DNA of 64,000 nt. Origin: Roseospira goensis. Its GTDB lineage: Bacteria; Pseudomonadota; Alphaproteobacteria; Rhodospirillales; Rhodospirillaceae. The number at the start of each line of letters is the position of its first letter. Position 1 is the stretch's first letter. The DNA lies in NCBI RefSeq assembly GCF_014197795.1, contig NZ_JACIGI010000011.1, forward strand, positions 62,001 to 126,000. Reading direction: 5' to 3'. Below, piece by piece: positions 1 to 9,805 of the stretch. Below the pieces are notes generated by a model. The model saw only the letters and a list, made by a program, of their open reading frames with translations, searched no databases and had not been told where the DNA came from. A program made the position numbers and the translations under genes.

Positions 1-1773
1 CGGCGCGCCCACCAGCGTCTCGGCGATGCCGATCACGGGCAGGTCGAGCAGCGGCTGGCGGCCCTCGCGCACGTCGACGGTCAGGGCGTCGCCGGGCGCG
101 ATCTCCAGAATGTCGGCCAGCGCCACGGCCAGGATCACGCCCTCCTCGCGCAACCGGATGGGGCGGCTGTCCTGGTCCAGGGCGCGGTTCAGGCGCGGCG
201 CCCCGACCAGGCCGTGCACCGCGCCCCGGTAGGTGTTCAGGCCGTGCCGCAGCACCGCCGGCACCACCCGCATCGGCTCCACCGCGATCACACCCGGGAG
301 GCGCTGCAACTCCAGGATGGTCTTGTCGCCCTGGGCCTCGACGAAGGTGACGGTCACGTCGCTGCGGTCGGCAAGGTCGAAGGTGATGTCCATCACGCGG
401 TTGAAGCTGTCCAGGATCGACAGCAGGCCGGCGCACAGCGCCAGCCCCGCGGCGATGCCGACCACCGCCCCGGCCATGCGGCCCGGCTGGCGCGTGATGC
501 GGCGCAGCACCATGCGGCTCGGCTGGTCGAGCCAGGCGCCGAGCCCGGCGGCGATGCGGCCGGCGCGCGCGTAGTTCGGCGGGGTGGGCGGGCGCATGGC
601 GGTCGCGGGGGTGAGCGCGAACACGCCGCGCAGCACGACCAGCCCGCCGGCCGAGGCGGCCAGCACGCTGACCAGAACGCCCAGGACAAAGGCGGCCGGG
701 TCGGTCTGGAACACCAGGAAGGGGAACTTGAAGAACGTGAGATAGAACTCCACCATCGACCGCCCGGCGGCGACCCCCAGCAGGCAGCCCGCCAGCGCGC
801 CGGCGGTGGCGATGGCCAGGATCATCTTGAAGTAGTGCACGGTCACGGCGAGGTTGCTGTAGCCGAACGCCTTGAGGAGGCCGATCTGTTCACGCTCGGC
901 CTGCACCATGCGCGAGATCACGATGGTCAGCAAAAAGGCCGCCACCGCCAGGAAGATCGGCGGCACCACGGTGGTGGTGGTGCGCAGCCCGGCGATCTCC
1001 TCGCTGACGAAGCGGTTGGAGACGTGATCCTCCAGGCCGTAGGCGCCCTGGCCGCCATAGGGCGCAAGCAGGCGGTCGACGGCGGCCCGCACCGCCGCGG
1101 CGTTGGCGCGCGGCCCCAGCGACAAGAGCGCCTCGTTGAACGCGCCCTCCATGTCGTAGGCGGCGGCGAGCGCCGTGCGGCTCATCCAGATCACGCCGAA
1201 GCGGGCGTCGTCCGGCGCCAGCTCGCCCGGCGGGGTGGTGTAGAGGAACTCCGGCGACTGCGCCAGCCCCACCACCCGGAAGGTGCGCCGTGCCCCCTTC
1301 ATGGTGGCCGACAGGGTGTCACCGGGGCGCAGGCCCTGGGCGCGCGCGAAGCTGGTCAGCAGCAGGATCTCGTCGGCCCGATCGGGGTCCAGGCGGCGGC
1401 CGTCGGTCAGGTAGACGTCGTTGACCCGTGGGGCGCCGAAGTCGGGCAGCGAGACCGCCTGCGCCTGCAACGGCAGATCCGCGCCGGGCAGGTCGATGAG
1501 GGCACCACCGGCGACCCGGCCCTCGGCGGCGGCGACGCCGGGAATCGCGGCCAACTCGGTCATCACCCGGTCGGGCGCCCGGGTCAGCGGCGCGAACACG
1601 TCGGCCAGGCGATAGCGCTCGTAGTAGGTGCGCCGCGTCTCGTCGAGCGAGGTGACCAGCCCGGTCATCATCACCAGCAGCAGCACGCCCACGGCGATGA
1701 CCGCGCCGATGGCGATGGCCTGGCCCTTGATGCGCCACAGGTCGCGCAGCAGTTTCCGGTCCAGCGGGCGCAT
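1..1773 (-). CDS. ABC exporter permease, FtsX/MacB-like (3' end beyond window)
   Basis: Membrane permease of a type VII-like (MacB/LolCE) ABC system, open from its ATG at 1773 to the window edge, 591 residues seen. An N-terminal membrane segment lies at about residues 17-40. A long periplasmic-type region follows, with repeated 'GVAAAEGRV' and 'VVGLAQSPEF' style strands. A cluster of FtsX-type membrane segments then sits at about residues 295-400, and a second membrane segment starts the second FtsX half near 455-480. This doubled layout is typical of ~800-residue permeases, so roughly 200 residues are missing. It starts 5 bp after the stop of the partner ATPase, so the two are one transcript. 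The substrate cannot be read; lipids, peptides and drugs are all known for the family. Confidence 0.85.
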   Translation of the reverse strand, partial: MRPLDRKLLRDLWRIKGQAIAIGAVIAVGVLLLVMMTGLVTSLDETRRTYYERYRLADVFAPLTRAPDRVMTELAAIPGVAAAEGRVAGGALIDLPGADLPLQAQAVSLPDFGAPRVNDVYLTDGRRLDPDRADEILLLTSFARAQGLRPGDTLSATMKGARRTFRVVGLAQSPEFLYTTPPGELAPDDARFGVIWMSRTALAAAYDMEGAFNEALLSLGPRANAAAVRAAVDRLLAPYGGQGAYGLEDHVSNRFVSEEIAGLRTTTTVVPPIFLAVAAFLLTIVISRMVQAEREQIGLLKAFGYSNLAVTVHYFKMILAIATAGALAGCLLGVAAGRSMVEFYLTFFKFPFLVFQTDPAAFVLGVLVSVLAASAGGLVVLRGVFALTPATAMRPPTPPNYARAGRIAAGLGAWLDQPSRMVLRRITRQPGRMAGAVVGIAAGLALCAGLLSILDSFNRVMDITFDLADRSDVTVTFVEAQGDKTILELQRLPGVIAVEPMRVVPAVLRHGLNTYRGAVHGLVGAPRLNRALDQDSRPIRLREEGVILAVALADILEIAPGDALTVDVREGRQPLLDLPVIGIAETLVGAP

Positions 1774-1777
1774 GCGG

Positions 1778-2512
<735 letters not shown>

Positions 2513-2741
2513 GCCGCCCTCGCGTGAGTCGCGACGGGCGGCGACCGCGCCCGTCTCCGGTCATCAGGATGACCCGGTGCTGCGGCGCACGCAAGCGAGG
2601 GACGTCGCCACGGAGCCCCCGACGGTGGCAAAGGCCGCACCGTGGTCCTACGTGGGGGGCAGACCGGGACCGGCGCGCGGCCGGACCGTCCGTGTCCGCG
2701 CCGCCGGCCCGCTTCCCCTGCTTCACCAATCGAGAGGCGAG

Positions 2742-3692
2742 ATGACGACCCTGACATTTGCCAACGGCGATGCGATGCCCCAGTTCGGCCTCGGCACCTG
2801 GAAGGCCGAACCCGGCGCCGTCGGCGCCGCGGTGACCGAGGCCCTGCGGCTGGGCTACCGTCACATCGACTGCGCGCGCATCTACGGCAACGAGGCCGAG
2901 GTCGGGCAGGCCCTGGCCGAGGCCTTCAAGGGTGGCCTGCGGCGCGAGGACGTGTGGATCACCTCCAAGCTGTGGAACGATGCCCATCGGCCCGAGGACG
3001 TGCGCCCGGCCCTGGAGCAGACCCTGGCCGACCTGGGCCTGTCGTATCTGGACCTGTACCTGATGCACTGGCCGATCGCGCACAAGCCGGGTGTGACCCT
3101 GCCGCAGACGACCGACGAGATGTTCATGCCGGACGAACTGCCGCCGTCCGAGACCTGGGCCGCCATGGAGGCGCTGGTGGACGCCGGTCTGACGCGGCAT
3201 ATCGGGGTCAGCAACTTCAACGTGCCGCGCCTGAAGGCCCTGATGGAGAGCGCCCGTATCACGCCGGAGATGAACCAGATCGAGCTGCACCCGTACCTCC
3301 AGCAGCCCGAGATGCTGGCCTTCTGCCGGGAGGCCGGGGTGCATCTGACGGCCTACTCGCCGCTGGGCTCGCGCGACCGGCCGGCCGTTCTGCGCCAGGA
3401 GAACGAGCCGACGCTGCTGGACGACCCGACCGTGGCCGAGATCGCCGCCCGTCACGGCGCGACGCCGGCCCAGGTGCTGATCGCCTGGGCGCTGCACCGG
3501 GGCACGGCGGTGATCCCGAAGTCGGTGACCCCGGAGCGGCTGGCGCAGAACCTGGCGGCGACCGAGGTCCGGCTGTCCGACGACGACATGGCGGCGCTGG
3601 GCACGCTCGACCGTGACGCCCGCTACGTCAGCGGCAATTTCTGGTTCCTGCCCGGCAGCCCGTACACCATGGAGACCCTGTGGGCGGCGTGA
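2742..3692 (+). CDS. Aldo/keto reductase
   Basis: NADPH-dependent cytosolic oxidoreductase of the aldo/keto reductase superfamily (2,5-diketo-gluconate reductase-like), 316 residues. The catalytic tetrad is visible: D43 and Y48 in HIDCARIYGNE, K76 in WITSKLW, and H109 in LYLMHWP. HIGVSNF and the C-terminal IPKSVTP cofactor motif are also present. The frame is open 294 bases further upstream, but the ATG at 2742 is preceded by GAGAGGCGAG and the family N-terminus begins here. It is monocistronic: the previous gene diverges and copA converges, with a strong hairpin between. The physiological substrate is not predictable from sequence. Confidence 0.93.
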   Translation: MTTLTFANGDAMPQFGLGTWKAEPGAVGAAVTEALRLGYRHIDCARIYGNEAEVGQALAEAFKGGLRREDVWITSKLWNDAHRPEDVRPALEQTLADLGLSYLDLYLMHWPIAHKPGVTLPQTTDEMFMPDELPPSETWAAMEALVDAGLTRHIGVSNFNVPRLKALMESARITPEMNQIELHPYLQQPEMLAFCREAGVHLTAYSPLGSRDRPAVLRQENEPTLLDDPTVAEIAARHGATPAQVLIAWALHRGTAVIPKSVTPERLAQNLAATEVRLSDDDMAALGTLDRDARYVSGNFWFLPGSPYTMETLWAA

Positions 3693-3720
3693 GACCCCTC
3701 GGGTGCGTTCGGATGAGCGT

Positions 3721-3756
3721 CACCGGCCGGGTGGGCGACGACCCGCCCGGCCGGTG
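3721..3756. terminator. Bidirectional hairpin terminator between the aldo/keto reductase gene and copA
   Basis: A near-perfect 15-bp inverted repeat (CACCGGCCGGGTGGG against CCCGCCCGGCCGGTG, one wobble position) with a 6-base loop lies in the 78-bp gap between two converging genes. There is no long T-run on either side, so the terminator role is inferred from position and stem strength. Confidence 0.6.
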
Positions 3757-3770
3757 CGCGGTGAGCCCCA

Positions 3771-6158
3771 TCAGGCCGAGCGGCGCCGGTCGTCGATGCG
3801 GACCGTGCGCAGTCGCAGCGCGTTGCCGATGACCGACACCGACGACAGGCTCATGGCCGCCGCCGCGAAGATCGGCGAGATCAGGATGCCGAACACCGGA
3901 TACAGCACCCCGGCCGCCACCGGCACCCCGGCCGCGTTGTAGACCATCGCGAAGAACAGGTTCTGACGGATGTTGCGCATGGTGGCCTTGGCCAGCCGGC
4001 GCGCCCGCACGATGCCGTCCAGGTCACCCTTGACCAGGGTGAAGCCGGCACTTTCGATCGCCACGTCGGCGCCGGTGCCCATGGCGATGCCGACGTCGGC
4101 CTGGGCCAGGGCGGGGGCATCGTTGACGCCGTCGCCGGCCATCGCCACCCGGCGGCCCTCGGCCTGAAGGGCGCGGATCAGGTCGGCCTTGTCCTCCGGC
4201 AGCACGCCGGCGCGGATGTCGTCGATGCCGAGCCGGCCGGCCACCGCGCGCGCCGTGCGCTCGGAGTCGCCGGTCGCCATGATGATCGACAGGCCGAGCC
4301 GGTGCAGCGCCCGGATGGCGTCCGGCGTGGTCGCCTTGACCGGGTCGGCGACGCTGACCAGGCCGGCCACGGCGCCGTCCAACACCACGCTCATGACGGT
4401 CTCGCCACGGTCGCGGCGGTCGTCGGCCATCGCCTGGGTCTCCGCGTCCTCCAGGCCCAACTCGGCCAGCAGGCGGGCGTTGCCCAGGGCCACGCGCCGG
4501 CCCTCGACCACGCCGCGCACGCCGCGTCCGGTCAGGGCTTCGAAGTCCGACGCCGCGGCGGGCGCGATGCCGCGCGCCTCGGCGCCGCTCACGATGGCCT
4601 CGGCCAGCGGATGTTCCGAGCCCCGCTCCAGGCTGGCCGCCAGCCGCAGCACCTCGGCCTCGTCGTGGCCGTCACGCGGCAGCACGGCGACCAGCCGGGG
4701 CTTGCCCTCGGTCAGGGTGCCGGTCTTGTCGACCACCAGGGTATCGACCTTGGCGAAGCCCTCCAGGGCCTCGGCGTCCTTGACCAGGACGCCGGCCTGG
4801 GCGCCGCGCCCGGTGGCGGTCATGATCGACATCGGCGTCGCCAGCCCGAGCGCGCAGGGGCAGGCGATGATGAGCACGGCGATGGCGGAGACCAGGGCGT
4901 AGGCATAGGCCGGCGCCGGCCCCCAGACCGACCAGGCGATGAACGACAGCACGGCGATGGCGATCACCGCCGGCACGAACAGCCCGGCCACGGCGTCCGC
5001 CACCTTCTGGATCGGGGCGCGCGAGCGCTGCGCGGCGGCGACCATCTCGACGATCCGGCTGAGCGTGGTCTCGGCGCCGACCCGGGTGGCTTCCATGATC
5101 AGGCTGCCGCTGCCGTTCAGGGTGGCGCCGGTGACCGCGTCGCCGGTCTCCTTCTCCACCGGGATGGGCTCGCCGGAGATCATCGACTCGTCGACCGCCG
5201 AGCGGCCCTCGACCACCACGCCGTCGACCGGGATCTTCTCGCCCGGGCGCACCCGCAGGCGGTCGCCGGTCTGCACGTCGTCGACCGGGATGTCGTCCTC
5301 GCGGCCGTCGGGACGCACGATACGCGCGGTCTTGGCGGCCAGCCCCATCAGGGCGCGGATCGCCGAACCGGTGCGTTCGCGCGCCGCCAGTTCCAGGATC
5401 TGGCCCAGCAGCACCAGGACCACGATCACCGCGCCGGCTTCGAAGTAGACGCCGACGGTGCCGTCGGCGTTGCGGAAGCCGGCCGGGAACAGGCCCGGCG
5501 CGACCACGGCCACGACACTGAAGGCATAGGCGGCCGCTACCCCCATGCCGATGAGGCTGAACATGTTGAGCTTGAGGGTGCGGAACGAAACCGCGCCACG
5601 CACCAGGAACGGCCAGCCGGACCACAGGATGACGGGGGTGGCCAGCACCAGCTCGATCCACAACGCCAGGCGGTGGCCGATCCACTCGCGCACGGGCAGG
5701 CCGATGTACGGCCCCATGGCGATGACCACCAGCGGCACCGTCAGCACCGCGCCGACGGCGAAGCGGCGGCGGAAATCCACCAGTTCCGGGTTGGGACCGC
5801 TGTCCTCGGCCGGCCTCCCCTTGGGCTCCAGGGCCATGCCGCACAGCGGGCAGGAGCCGGGGCCGACCTGTTCGATCTCGGGATGCATCGGGCAGGTGTA
5901 AATGGCGTCGGCGGGCGCCTCGTCGCGGGGGCCGGCGGGCGGTGGCGCGCCCGACTCGTCCGCCACATATCGGTCGGGGTCGGCCTCGAACCGCGTGCGA
6001 CACCGCTCCGAGCAGAAGTGGAAACGCTCGCCGCGATAGACAGCGGTGTGGGCGCCGCGTGTCGTATCCACCGACATGCCGCACACGGGGTCGGTGGCCG
6101 TGCCCGGCGTGTCTGCGGGGGCGGCCGCGCGGGCCGCATGGGAAGGGGCGTGGGCCAT
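3771..6158 (-). CDS. copA: Copper-exporting P1B-type ATPase with YHS and heavy-metal-binding N-terminal domains
   Basis: Inner-membrane pump that exports Cu(I), 795 residues from the chosen ATG. The N-terminus carries a YHS domain (about 22-64, starting DPVCGMSV) and then a short metal-binding module with YTCPMHP and CPLCGM (about 87-112), instead of the usual HMA domains. The membrane metal site is C433-P-C435 in IACPCALG, the phosphorylated aspartate is D477 in DKTGTLT, and SEHPLAEA and [10 protein letters not shown] follow. The frame extends 14 codons further, but the ATG at 6158 has GAGGAGGT five bases upstream and is preferred. A CueR-type operator lies 44-75 bp upstream, and cueR is encoded divergently. 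The HP, CPC and domain make-up fit copper or silver rather than zinc. Confidence 0.94.
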   Translation of the reverse strand: MAHAPSHAARAAAPADTPGTATDPVCGMSVDTTRGAHTAVYRGERFHFCSERCRTRFEADPDRYVADESGAPPPAGPRDEAPADAIYTCPMHPEIEQVGPGSCPLCGMALEPKGRPAEDSGPNPELVDFRRRFAVGAVLTVPLVVIAMGPYIGLPVREWIGHRLALWIELVLATPVILWSGWPFLVRGAVSFRTLKLNMFSLIGMGVAAAYAFSVVAVVAPGLFPAGFRNADGTVGVYFEAGAVIVVLVLLGQILELAARERTGSAIRALMGLAAKTARIVRPDGREDDIPVDDVQTGDRLRVRPGEKIPVDGVVVEGRSAVDESMISGEPIPVEKETGDAVTGATLNGSGSLIMEATRVGAETTLSRIVEMVAAAQRSRAPIQKVADAVAGLFVPAVIAIAVLSFIAWSVWGPAPAYAYALVSAIAVLIIACPCALGLATPMSIMTATGRGAQAGVLVKDAEALEGFAKVDTLVVDKTGTLTEGKPRLVAVLPRDGHDEAEVLRLAASLERGSEHPLAEAIVSGAEARGIAPAAASDFEALTGRGVRGVVEGRRVALGNARLLAELGLEDAETQAMADDRRDRGETVMSVVLDGAVAGLVSVADPVKATTPDAIRALHRLGLSIIMATGDSERTARAVAGRLGIDDIRAGVLPEDKADLIRALQAEGRRVAMAGDGVNDAPALAQADVGIAMGTGADVAIESAGFTLVKGDLDGIVRARRLAKATMRNIRQNLFFAMVYNAAGVPVAAGVLYPVFGILISPIFAAAAMSLSSVSVIGNALRLRTVRIDDRRRSA

Positions 6159-6201
6159 GATGACCTCCTCGTCCGGAGTCCCTTGGGGACGGTATAGCAC
6201 G

Positions 6202-6232
6202 ACGGTGGGGGTTCCCCGTGCTGGAAGGTCAA
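6202..6232 (-). promoter_or_regulatory. CueR-type promoter of copA
   Basis: On the minus strand TTGACC (6232-6227) is followed by a 19-bp spacer and a weak -10 (CACCGT). The spacer contains the half-sites CCTTCC and GGAACC around AGCACGG. The overlong 19-bp spacer with a central dyad is the hallmark of MerR-family promoters, and TTGACCTTCC is the known CueR/HmrR start. The right half-site is imperfect. Confidence 0.72.
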
Positions 6233-6260
6233 GGGCGCGTTGGGCGCGATGCGCGGCCTC

Positions 6261-6291
6261 TTGACCTTCCCCCTGCTGGAAGCCCCATCGT
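6261..6291 (+). promoter_or_regulatory. CueR-type promoter of the SHOCT gene and cueR
   Basis: TTGACC (6261-6266), a 19-bp spacer and CATCGT at 6286-6291. The spacer reads TTCCCCCTGCTGGAAGCCC, almost the classical CueR dyad (ACCTTCC-N7-GGAAGGT). It faces away from the copA site 28 bp to the left, so one regulator could switch both arms. Confidence 0.78.
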
Positions 6292-6374
6292 CGGAGCCAT
6301 CACCGAGAACGCGGGTGCGGAGCGGGCTTGATCGCGTGGTCCGCGCCGCCCCACATCCGAGAAGGAGAGGACCA

Positions 6375-6734
6375 ATGACACCGATCCGCAGGATCCTGAC
6401 CACGACGGCCACTGCGGCGCCGCTCGTCGCCCTCGCGCCGCTGGCGGCGGCCGACACCGGCACCGGCACCGGCGGCTACGGCCACGGCAGCATGATGGAC
6501 GGCATGATGGGATGGGGCGGCGGCTGGTTCGGCGGCCCGTTCATGATGGTGATCTGGGTGCTGCTGTTCATCGCCCTGGCGGTGTTCGTGGCCCGGCTGA
6601 TCGGCGGCAGCGGCCCCGGCGGCGGCCGGCCCAGCGAGCGCGACCAGGCGCTGGATGCGCTGCGCACCCGGTTCGCCCGCGGCGACATCGACCGCGACGA
6701 GTACGAGACGCGCCGCAAGGCTCTCGAAAGCTGA
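6375..6734 (+). CDS. Small membrane-anchored SHOCT-domain protein, Met/His/Gly-rich
   Basis: A 119-residue protein of unknown function. It has a signal-like N-terminus (residues 1-26, ending LAAAD), then a short Gly/His/Met segment (GHGSMMDGMMGWGG, about 36-49). A membrane helix follows at about 55-76, and a C-terminal SHOCT domain at about 88-117 contains the conserved ALDALRTRFARGDID pattern. The ATG at 6375 has GGAGAGG six bases upstream. It sits between a CueR-type promoter and cueR with a 45-bp gap, so copper-dependent co-expression is likely. The Met/His patch could bind copper at the periplasmic face; that is inference. SHOCT domains are short modules usually attached to membrane proteins. 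Confidence 0.85.
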   Translation: MTPIRRILTTTATAAPLVALAPLAAADTGTGTGGYGHGSMMDGMMGWGGGWFGGPFMMVIWVLLFIALAVFVARLIGGSGPGGGRPSERDQALDALRTRFARGDIDRDEYETRRKALES

Positions 6735-6779
6735 CGCGCCGCACCGCGGCGCGCCACCCCCGACCGGAGGATCTCCGCC

Positions 6780-7205
6780 ATGAACATCGGCACCGTGGCC
6801 GAACGCAGCAGCCTGCCGGCCAAGACCATCCGCTACTACGAGGAGATCGGCCTGGTGCGGCCGGCCCGGGACTCCAACGGCTACCGGGCCTTCTCGGACA
6901 CCGACCTGCACAAGCTGGCGTTCCTGGCCCGCGCCCGCTCGCTCGGGTTCACCCTGGAGGACTGCCGCTCGCTGCTGCGGCTGTACGAGGACCGCAGCCG
7001 CGCCAGCGCCGACGTGCAGGCCGTGGCCCAGGAGCATCTGGACCGCATCACCCGCAAGATCGCCGATCTGGAGCTGATGCGGGCGACCCTGCGCCACCTC
7101 GTGGACCGCTGCCAGGGCGACGAGCGCCCGGACTGTCCGATCCTGGCGGACCTGGCCGGGAGCGATGCGGCGGCGGCCGAGGCCGCACCGGCGGAGCGGC
7201 ATTGA
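6780..7205 (+). CDS. cueR: MerR-family Cu(I)-responsive regulator CueR
   Basis: Cytoplasmic transcriptional activator of copper export, 141 residues. The MerR winged helix is at 1-70 (TIRYYEEIGLVRP, NGYRAFSDTDL). A dimerisation helix follows, then the metal loop C111-X7-C119 (RCQGDERPDCPIL). S76 in RASADV marks the monovalent-metal class, equivalent to S77 of E. coli CueR. GGAGGATCTCC precedes the ATG. It is the second gene after the CueR-type promoter at 6261, so it probably regulates its own synthesis as well as the divergent copA. The alternative, HmrR/ActP-type naming, describes the same function in alphaproteobacteria. Confidence 0.93.
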   Translation: MNIGTVAERSSLPAKTIRYYEEIGLVRPARDSNGYRAFSDTDLHKLAFLARARSLGFTLEDCRSLLRLYEDRSRASADVQAVAQEHLDRITRKIADLELMRATLRHLVDRCQGDERPDCPILADLAGSDAAAAEAAPAERH

Positions 7206-7207
7206 GA

Positions 7208-7227
7208 CGACGCACCGGGACGCGTCG
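7208..7227. terminator. Short hairpin between cueR and kdgK
   Basis: CGACGC and GCGTCG pair around an 8-base loop in the 66-bp gap between two converging genes. There is no T-run, so this is a weak terminator candidate based on position. Confidence 0.35.
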
Positions 7228-7271
7228 GCGTTGGGCGAGGAAGGCCGGGCGCCCCGCGTCGAGGCCGTCCG

Positions 7272-8180
7272 TCAGGTCAGCGCGGCTTCGACCGCGGCGC
7301 GGTGCGGCATCGGCGCCACCGCGCCATAGCCCTGGGTCGACAGCGCCGCCGCCACATTGGCGGTGCGCGCCGCCTCGACCGGATCGCGGCCGGCCGCGAG
7401 CGCGGCGAGGAAGGCCCCATCGAAGGTGTCGCCCGCCCCGGTGGCGTCGACGGGCGTCACCGGGTGCACGGGCAGCCGGGTGCGCGCCTGGGGTGTCGCC
7501 ACCAGGGTTCCGGCCGCGCCCATGGTCAGCGCCACGATGGACGCTCCGAGGCCCAGGTAGACGTCGACGATGGCGTCGGGGTCGGACAGGCCGGTCAGGT
7601 GCTCGGCATCCTCCAGGCCGGGCAGCGCGATATCGCACAGCGCCATGGCGGCATGAATCAGCGCCCTTGCCCGCGCCAGCGGCCATAGGCCCAGGCGCAG
7701 ATTGGTGTCGCAGGAGACGCGCACCCCGGCCGCGCGGGCGAGGTCGATGGCGGCGAACACGGCGTCGGCGGCGCTGTCGGAGATCGCGAGGCTGATGCCG
7801 GAGACGTGCAGGATCCCGGCCTCCCGGATCACGTCCGCGGGCAGGGTCGCGGGCGACAGGCGGCTGGCGGCGGAGCCGGCGCGGCGGTAGCTGAACCGGT
7901 GGCCGTCCGGGCCGTGGCTGACGAAGTAGAGGCCGGTCGGCGCCGTCGGATCGCGGACGACGCCGCGCGCGTCCACCCCCTCGGTGGCCCACAGGTCCAG
8001 GAACGCGTCGCCGAACGGGTCGGTGCCCAGGCGGGTGACCATGCCCACGCGCGCGCCCTGGCGCGCCGCCGCCACCGCGACGTTGGCGGTGTCGCCGCCG
8101 AAGCCGCGCAGGTAGCGGCCGTCGGGCTGTTCGTTGAACTCGATCAACGGTTCGCCCAGGCAGACCAGGTCCAGGGTCAT
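7272..8180 (-). CDS. kdgK: PfkB-family 2-keto-3-deoxygluconate kinase
   Basis: Cytosolic sugar kinase that phosphorylates 2-keto-3-deoxygluconate (KDG) to KDPG, 302 residues. It starts LDLVCLGEPLIEFNE and contains RGFGGDTANVAVAAARQG, the substrate-binding signature of the PfkB/ribokinase fold. VDATGAGDTFDGAFLAAL carries the catalytic aspartate and anion hole near the C-terminus. The frame is open upstream, but the ATG at 8180 overlaps the dgoK stop by 4 bases (ATGA) and is the natural start. It is the last gene of the sugar-acid operon. KDG against ketodeoxygalactonate preference cannot be settled from sequence; having dgoK next to it argues for KDG here. Confidence 0.88.
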   Translation of the reverse strand: MTLDLVCLGEPLIEFNEQPDGRYLRGFGGDTANVAVAAARQGARVGMVTRLGTDPFGDAFLDLWATEGVDARGVVRDPTAPTGLYFVSHGPDGHRFSYRRAGSAASRLSPATLPADVIREAGILHVSGISLAISDSAADAVFAAIDLARAAGVRVSCDTNLRLGLWPLARARALIHAAMALCDIALPGLEDAEHLTGLSDPDAIVDVYLGLGASIVALTMGAAGTLVATPQARTRLPVHPVTPVDATGAGDTFDGAFLAALAAGRDPVEAARTANVAAALSTQGYGAVAPMPHRAAVEAALT

Positions 8181-9103
8181 CTCTCTCCCACCTCCATCAG
8201 CGCCGCCACCGCCTGCACCCCGGCCAGGGTGGCGCGGTCGGCCGGCACCCACACCCCGTCGAGGCCGCGGGCCGCCAGCGCCCGCTCGTAGGGCGTCCGC
8301 AGCGCCGCCCCGCCGACCAGGATCACCGGCCCGTCACGAATCGACGGATCGCGCGCCAGGGCACCGTCCAACTCGGCCCCGATCAGCACGCCCGACAGGA
8401 AGCTGGCGATGCCGGTTGCCGGCAGCGTGCCGTAGAGGTGCCGACCGCGCGCCGAGAACACATGATGGAGCACCCCGTCCGGTCCCGCAGCCTGCGTCAG
8501 CCCGGCGTCGAAGGCGGCCGGGTCGAAGGCGACGCCCGACTGCGCCGGCTGGCCCAGGATCGTGTGGCGCATGAGGACGGCGTGCATCTCGCCGGTCAGG
8601 AAGGTGGCGAAGTCTACCACCCGGTTCGCCTCGGCGCGCGCCCACTTGGCGTGGGTTCCGGGCAGGCAGAAGCGCCCGCCCGGGCGGTCCAGCAGCGCCA
8701 GCGCGCCCAGGATCTGCACCTCCTCGCCGCGCATCACGTCGACGTCGCCAGAGGCGTTGCGGCGGTGCGTGCCGGGCAGGATCCAGGCGTTGGACAGGCC
8801 CTCCGCGGCCACCGCGCCCGCGGCCAGGTCGACCGCACCGACCGGCACCGAGGGTTGCCCGGCCTTCAGCCAGCCCGACGGCGCGCCCACCATGCCGGCC
8901 ATCAGCACCGGCGGCGCGCCCCGGCCCGATTCGCGCCAGGGCGCCAGGCGGGCGGCGCAGTACTCCGGGAACGACAGCCCGGCCATGGCCGTCAACCCGC
9001 GGCCCTCGGGGATGGTCTCCATAACCTGCCCACTCACCCGGTCCACCAGCCAGGCCCGGAAGCTGGTCGTGCCCCAGTCGATGACGATCAGACGCTCGCT
9101 CAT
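8177..9103 (-). CDS. dgoK: 2-dehydro-3-deoxygalactonokinase
   Basis: Phosphorylates 2-keto-3-deoxygalactonate to the 6-phosphate (De Ley-Doudoroff galactonate route), 308 residues. It has the DgoK N-terminus LIVIDWGTTSFRAWLVD and GMVGAPSGW. The middle portion reads FCLPGTHAKWA and FLTGEMHAVLMRH, and the C-terminal part LVGGAALRTPYERAL, all typical of this hexokinase-fold family. The ATG at 9103 follows a GAGGGAGGGGG ribosome site; the upstream GTG/ATG option would add only 8 residues. Its stop overlaps the kdgK start, so translation is coupled. Confidence 0.93.
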   Translation of the reverse strand: MSERLIVIDWGTTSFRAWLVDRVSGQVMETIPEGRGLTAMAGLSFPEYCAARLAPWRESGRGAPPVLMAGMVGAPSGWLKAGQPSVPVGAVDLAAGAVAAEGLSNAWILPGTHRRNASGDVDVMRGEEVQILGALALLDRPGGRFCLPGTHAKWARAEANRVVDFATFLTGEMHAVLMRHTILGQPAQSGVAFDPAAFDAGLTQAAGPDGVLHHVFSARGRHLYGTLPATGIASFLSGVLIGAELDGALARDPSIRDGPVILVGGAALRTPYERALAARGLDGVWVPADRATLAGVQAVAALMEVGER

Positions 9104-9151
9104 CCTGCCCCCCTCCCTCGCCCGCACGGCGCCGAACGCCGCCGCGCCGCC

Positions 9152-9805
9152 TCACCCCGCCGTCAGGCGGCGCCACTCCGCCACCAGGTCGCGCGCGATG
9201 GCGCCCACCTCGGCGGCCGGGCGACCCGGCTTGTACAGGTTGGAGCCCATGCCCAGGCCGTCGGCCCCGGCGGCGTGGAAGGCGGCCATGCGGGAGACGT
9301 CGATGCCGCCCAGGGGGATCAGCCGGGTGCCCCGGGGCAGCACCGCCCGGATGTCCTTCAGGTAATCCGGCCCCAGCCGCGCGGCCGGGAACACCTTCAG
9401 CACGGTGGCGCCGTGGCGGGTCGCCAGCAGCGCCTCGGTCGGCGTCATGCAGCCGATCAGGGGCACCAGCCCGGCCCGCACGCCGGCGTCGATCACCCCC
9501 GGATCCGTGTTCGGGGTCACCATCAGGCCGGCGCCGAGCGCGGCCAGGCGGCCGGCGTCCTCCGGCGTCAGCACGGTGCCGGCGCCGACCATCACCCCCG
9601 GCGGACAGTGGGCCAGCAGGCGGGCGATGCTCTCGAACGGTTCGGGTGAGTTGAGCGGCACCTCCAGCAGGGTGAAGCCGGCGTCCACCAGTGCATCGGC
9701 GACCGGCAGCGCCTCGTCCGGCGTGAGGCCGCGCAGCACGGCGACCAGCGGCATGGCGGCGAACGCGGCCTCGAAGGCGGCGTCATGGGTGGGATCAGCG
9801 GTCAT
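9152..9805 (-). CDS. dgoA: 2-dehydro-3-deoxy-6-phosphogalactonate aldolase
   Basis: Class I aldolase of the KDPG/KDPGal family that yields pyruvate and glyceraldehyde 3-phosphate, 217 residues. The Schiff-base lysine is K137 in VLKVFPA, with E48 in LLEVPLNSPEP, GAGTVLTPEDA at 74-84 and VTPNT at 96-100. LGPDYLKDIRAVLP and GGIDVSRMAAF are typical of DgoA rather than Eda. It overlaps the dehydratase upstream by 4 bases. It is the only aldolase in the operon, so it must serve both kinase products if both branches run; members of this family often accept both epimers. Confidence 0.92.
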   Translation of the reverse strand: MTADPTHDAAFEAAFAAMPLVAVLRGLTPDEALPVADALVDAGFTLLEVPLNSPEPFESIARLLAHCPPGVMVGAGTVLTPEDAGRLAALGAGLMVTPNTDPGVIDAGVRAGLVPLIGCMTPTEALLATRHGATVLKVFPAARLGPDYLKDIRAVLPRGTRLIPLGGIDVSRMAAFHAAGADGLGMGSNLYKPGRPAAEVGAIARDLVAEWRRLTAG

